DNA of 6,060 nucleotides. Origin: Bacteroidales bacterium. Lineage in GTDB: Bacteria > Bacteroidota > Bacteroidia > Bacteroidales > Bacteroidaceae. This document shows, piece by piece, positions 5,866 through 6,060 of this stretch (position 1 is its first letter; the number at the start of each line of letters is the position of its first letter). A program made the translations under genes and the position numbers. The stretch is from the NCBI GenBank assembly GCA_004555055.1, contig SFJN01000158.1:1-6060 (forward strand). Direction: 5' to 3'. Under the pieces are notes generated by a model, which ran no database searches, was not told the origin of the DNA, and saw nothing but the letters and a program-made list of their open reading frames with translations.

Positions 5866-5897
5866 CAAAGGTACAAAATTTTGCGGATATATGTAAA
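5866..5897 (-). promoter_or_regulatory. Transposase promoter inside the right end of the IS
   Basis: On the minus strand TTTA (5897 to 5894, three of four matches to TTTG) is followed after 20 nt by TACCTTTG (5873 to 5866), a full -7 match. Transcription would start near 5859, about 20 nt before the transposase ATG. A 10-bp palindrome CAAAATTTTG (5874-5883) lies in the spacer between the two boxes and could be an operator. Confidence 0.6.
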
Positions 5898-5940
5898 TTT
5901 TTAGTACTTATATTATTGATATACAGTTAGTTAACATCTT

Positions 5941-5958
5941 TTTTTGAGGCTCGACTAA
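5941..5958 (-). repeat. Right terminal inverted repeat of the insertion sequence
   Basis: Read inward on the minus strand this is TTAGTCGAGCCTCAAAAA, 17 of 18 identical to the left end. It is followed inward by two more As. It marks the transposase 5' side. Confidence 0.85.
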
Positions 5959-6060
5959 CTACTATTTGTCTTTGCGATATAAAATACATAACTGTAATAA
6001 TCTACTACTAATCTAAAATAAAGCGATTATAAGCTATCCTTTTTCCTGTGTTTGTTTTAA
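5959..6060. other. Right flank of the IS without recognisable gene
   Basis: About 100 AT-rich bases with no promoter consensus, no hairpin and no protein-like frame. A minus-strand ATG near 5993 opens a frame of about 20 codons that runs into the terminal repeat and stops inside the element. I do not regard it as a gene. Confidence 0.5.

Larger units (their letters stand above)
4433..5958 (-). mobile_element. Complete IS5-type insertion sequence with a broken transposase
   Basis: The element is about 1.53 kb, bounded by near-perfect terminal inverted repeats (4433-4450 and 5941-5958), and contains one transposase gene on the minus strand that nearly fills it. Its promoter is inside the right end. 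A target duplication is not clear: only the dinucleotide TA repeats directly on both sides, if the element is taken to begin at GTCGAGCC. The outermost TTAG/CTAA bases are inverted rather than direct, so they either belong to the element or are a palindromic target. The element sits in degenerate DNA and interrupts no recognisable gene. It has intact ends but a frameshifted transposase, so it could move only if a related enzyme acts in trans. Confidence 0.85.

Overview
The window looks like a chromosomal segment of a Bacteroidales bacterium, most likely Prevotellaceae. The evidence is the promoter style (TTTG, then 19-21 nt, then TAnnTTTG, the primary-sigma signature of Bacteroidetes), start codons without Shine-Dalgarno sequences, very AT-rich spacers beside a G/C-ending coding region, and protein types common in gut or rumen Prevotella. 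The genus is an inference from style, not from a marker gene.

Layout from left to right. Positions 1-325 hold a canonical leftward promoter for a gene off the left edge, plus the terminator of the next gene. Positions 326-790 (minus strand) encode an intact Lrp/AsnC-family regulator. Positions 791-1558 form a long divergent spacer with a promoter for the regulator, a strong rightward promoter at 1146-1178 preceded by an Lrp-box-like palindrome, a rightward intrinsic terminator at 1347-1395 (together suggesting a small RNA or a terminated leader of about 210 nt), and a second -7 element just ahead of the next gene. Positions 1559-3895 (plus strand) encode a complete, secreted glycoside hydrolase family 3 enzyme, probably a beta-glucosidase or related exo-beta-glycosidase, followed by a strong bidirectional terminator.

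Positions 4016-4430 are degenerate DNA. They hold a remnant of the N-terminus of an AAA-type ATP-binding protein with a recognisable P-loop (minus strand) and a 44-codon hydrophobic reading frame built on a tandem 21-bp repeat. Positions 4433-5958 are a complete insertion sequence with 17/18-matching terminal inverted repeats. Its IS5-type DDE transposase is broken by three single-base losses. The last 100 bases are AT-rich flank with no recognisable gene.

The regulator and the hydrolase are the only intact, confidently assigned genes. They diverge across a spacer that carries a sequence resembling an Lrp site, so regulation of the spacer by the neighbouring regulator is a reasonable hypothesis but unproven. 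No SusC/SusD pair or other polysaccharide-utilisation partner lies in the window. I see no convincing novel multi-gene system. The most interesting items are the candidate small RNA or leader, the possible Lrp box, the ATPase remnant, the repeat-built small frame, and the Z-DNA-like tract at the IS end.
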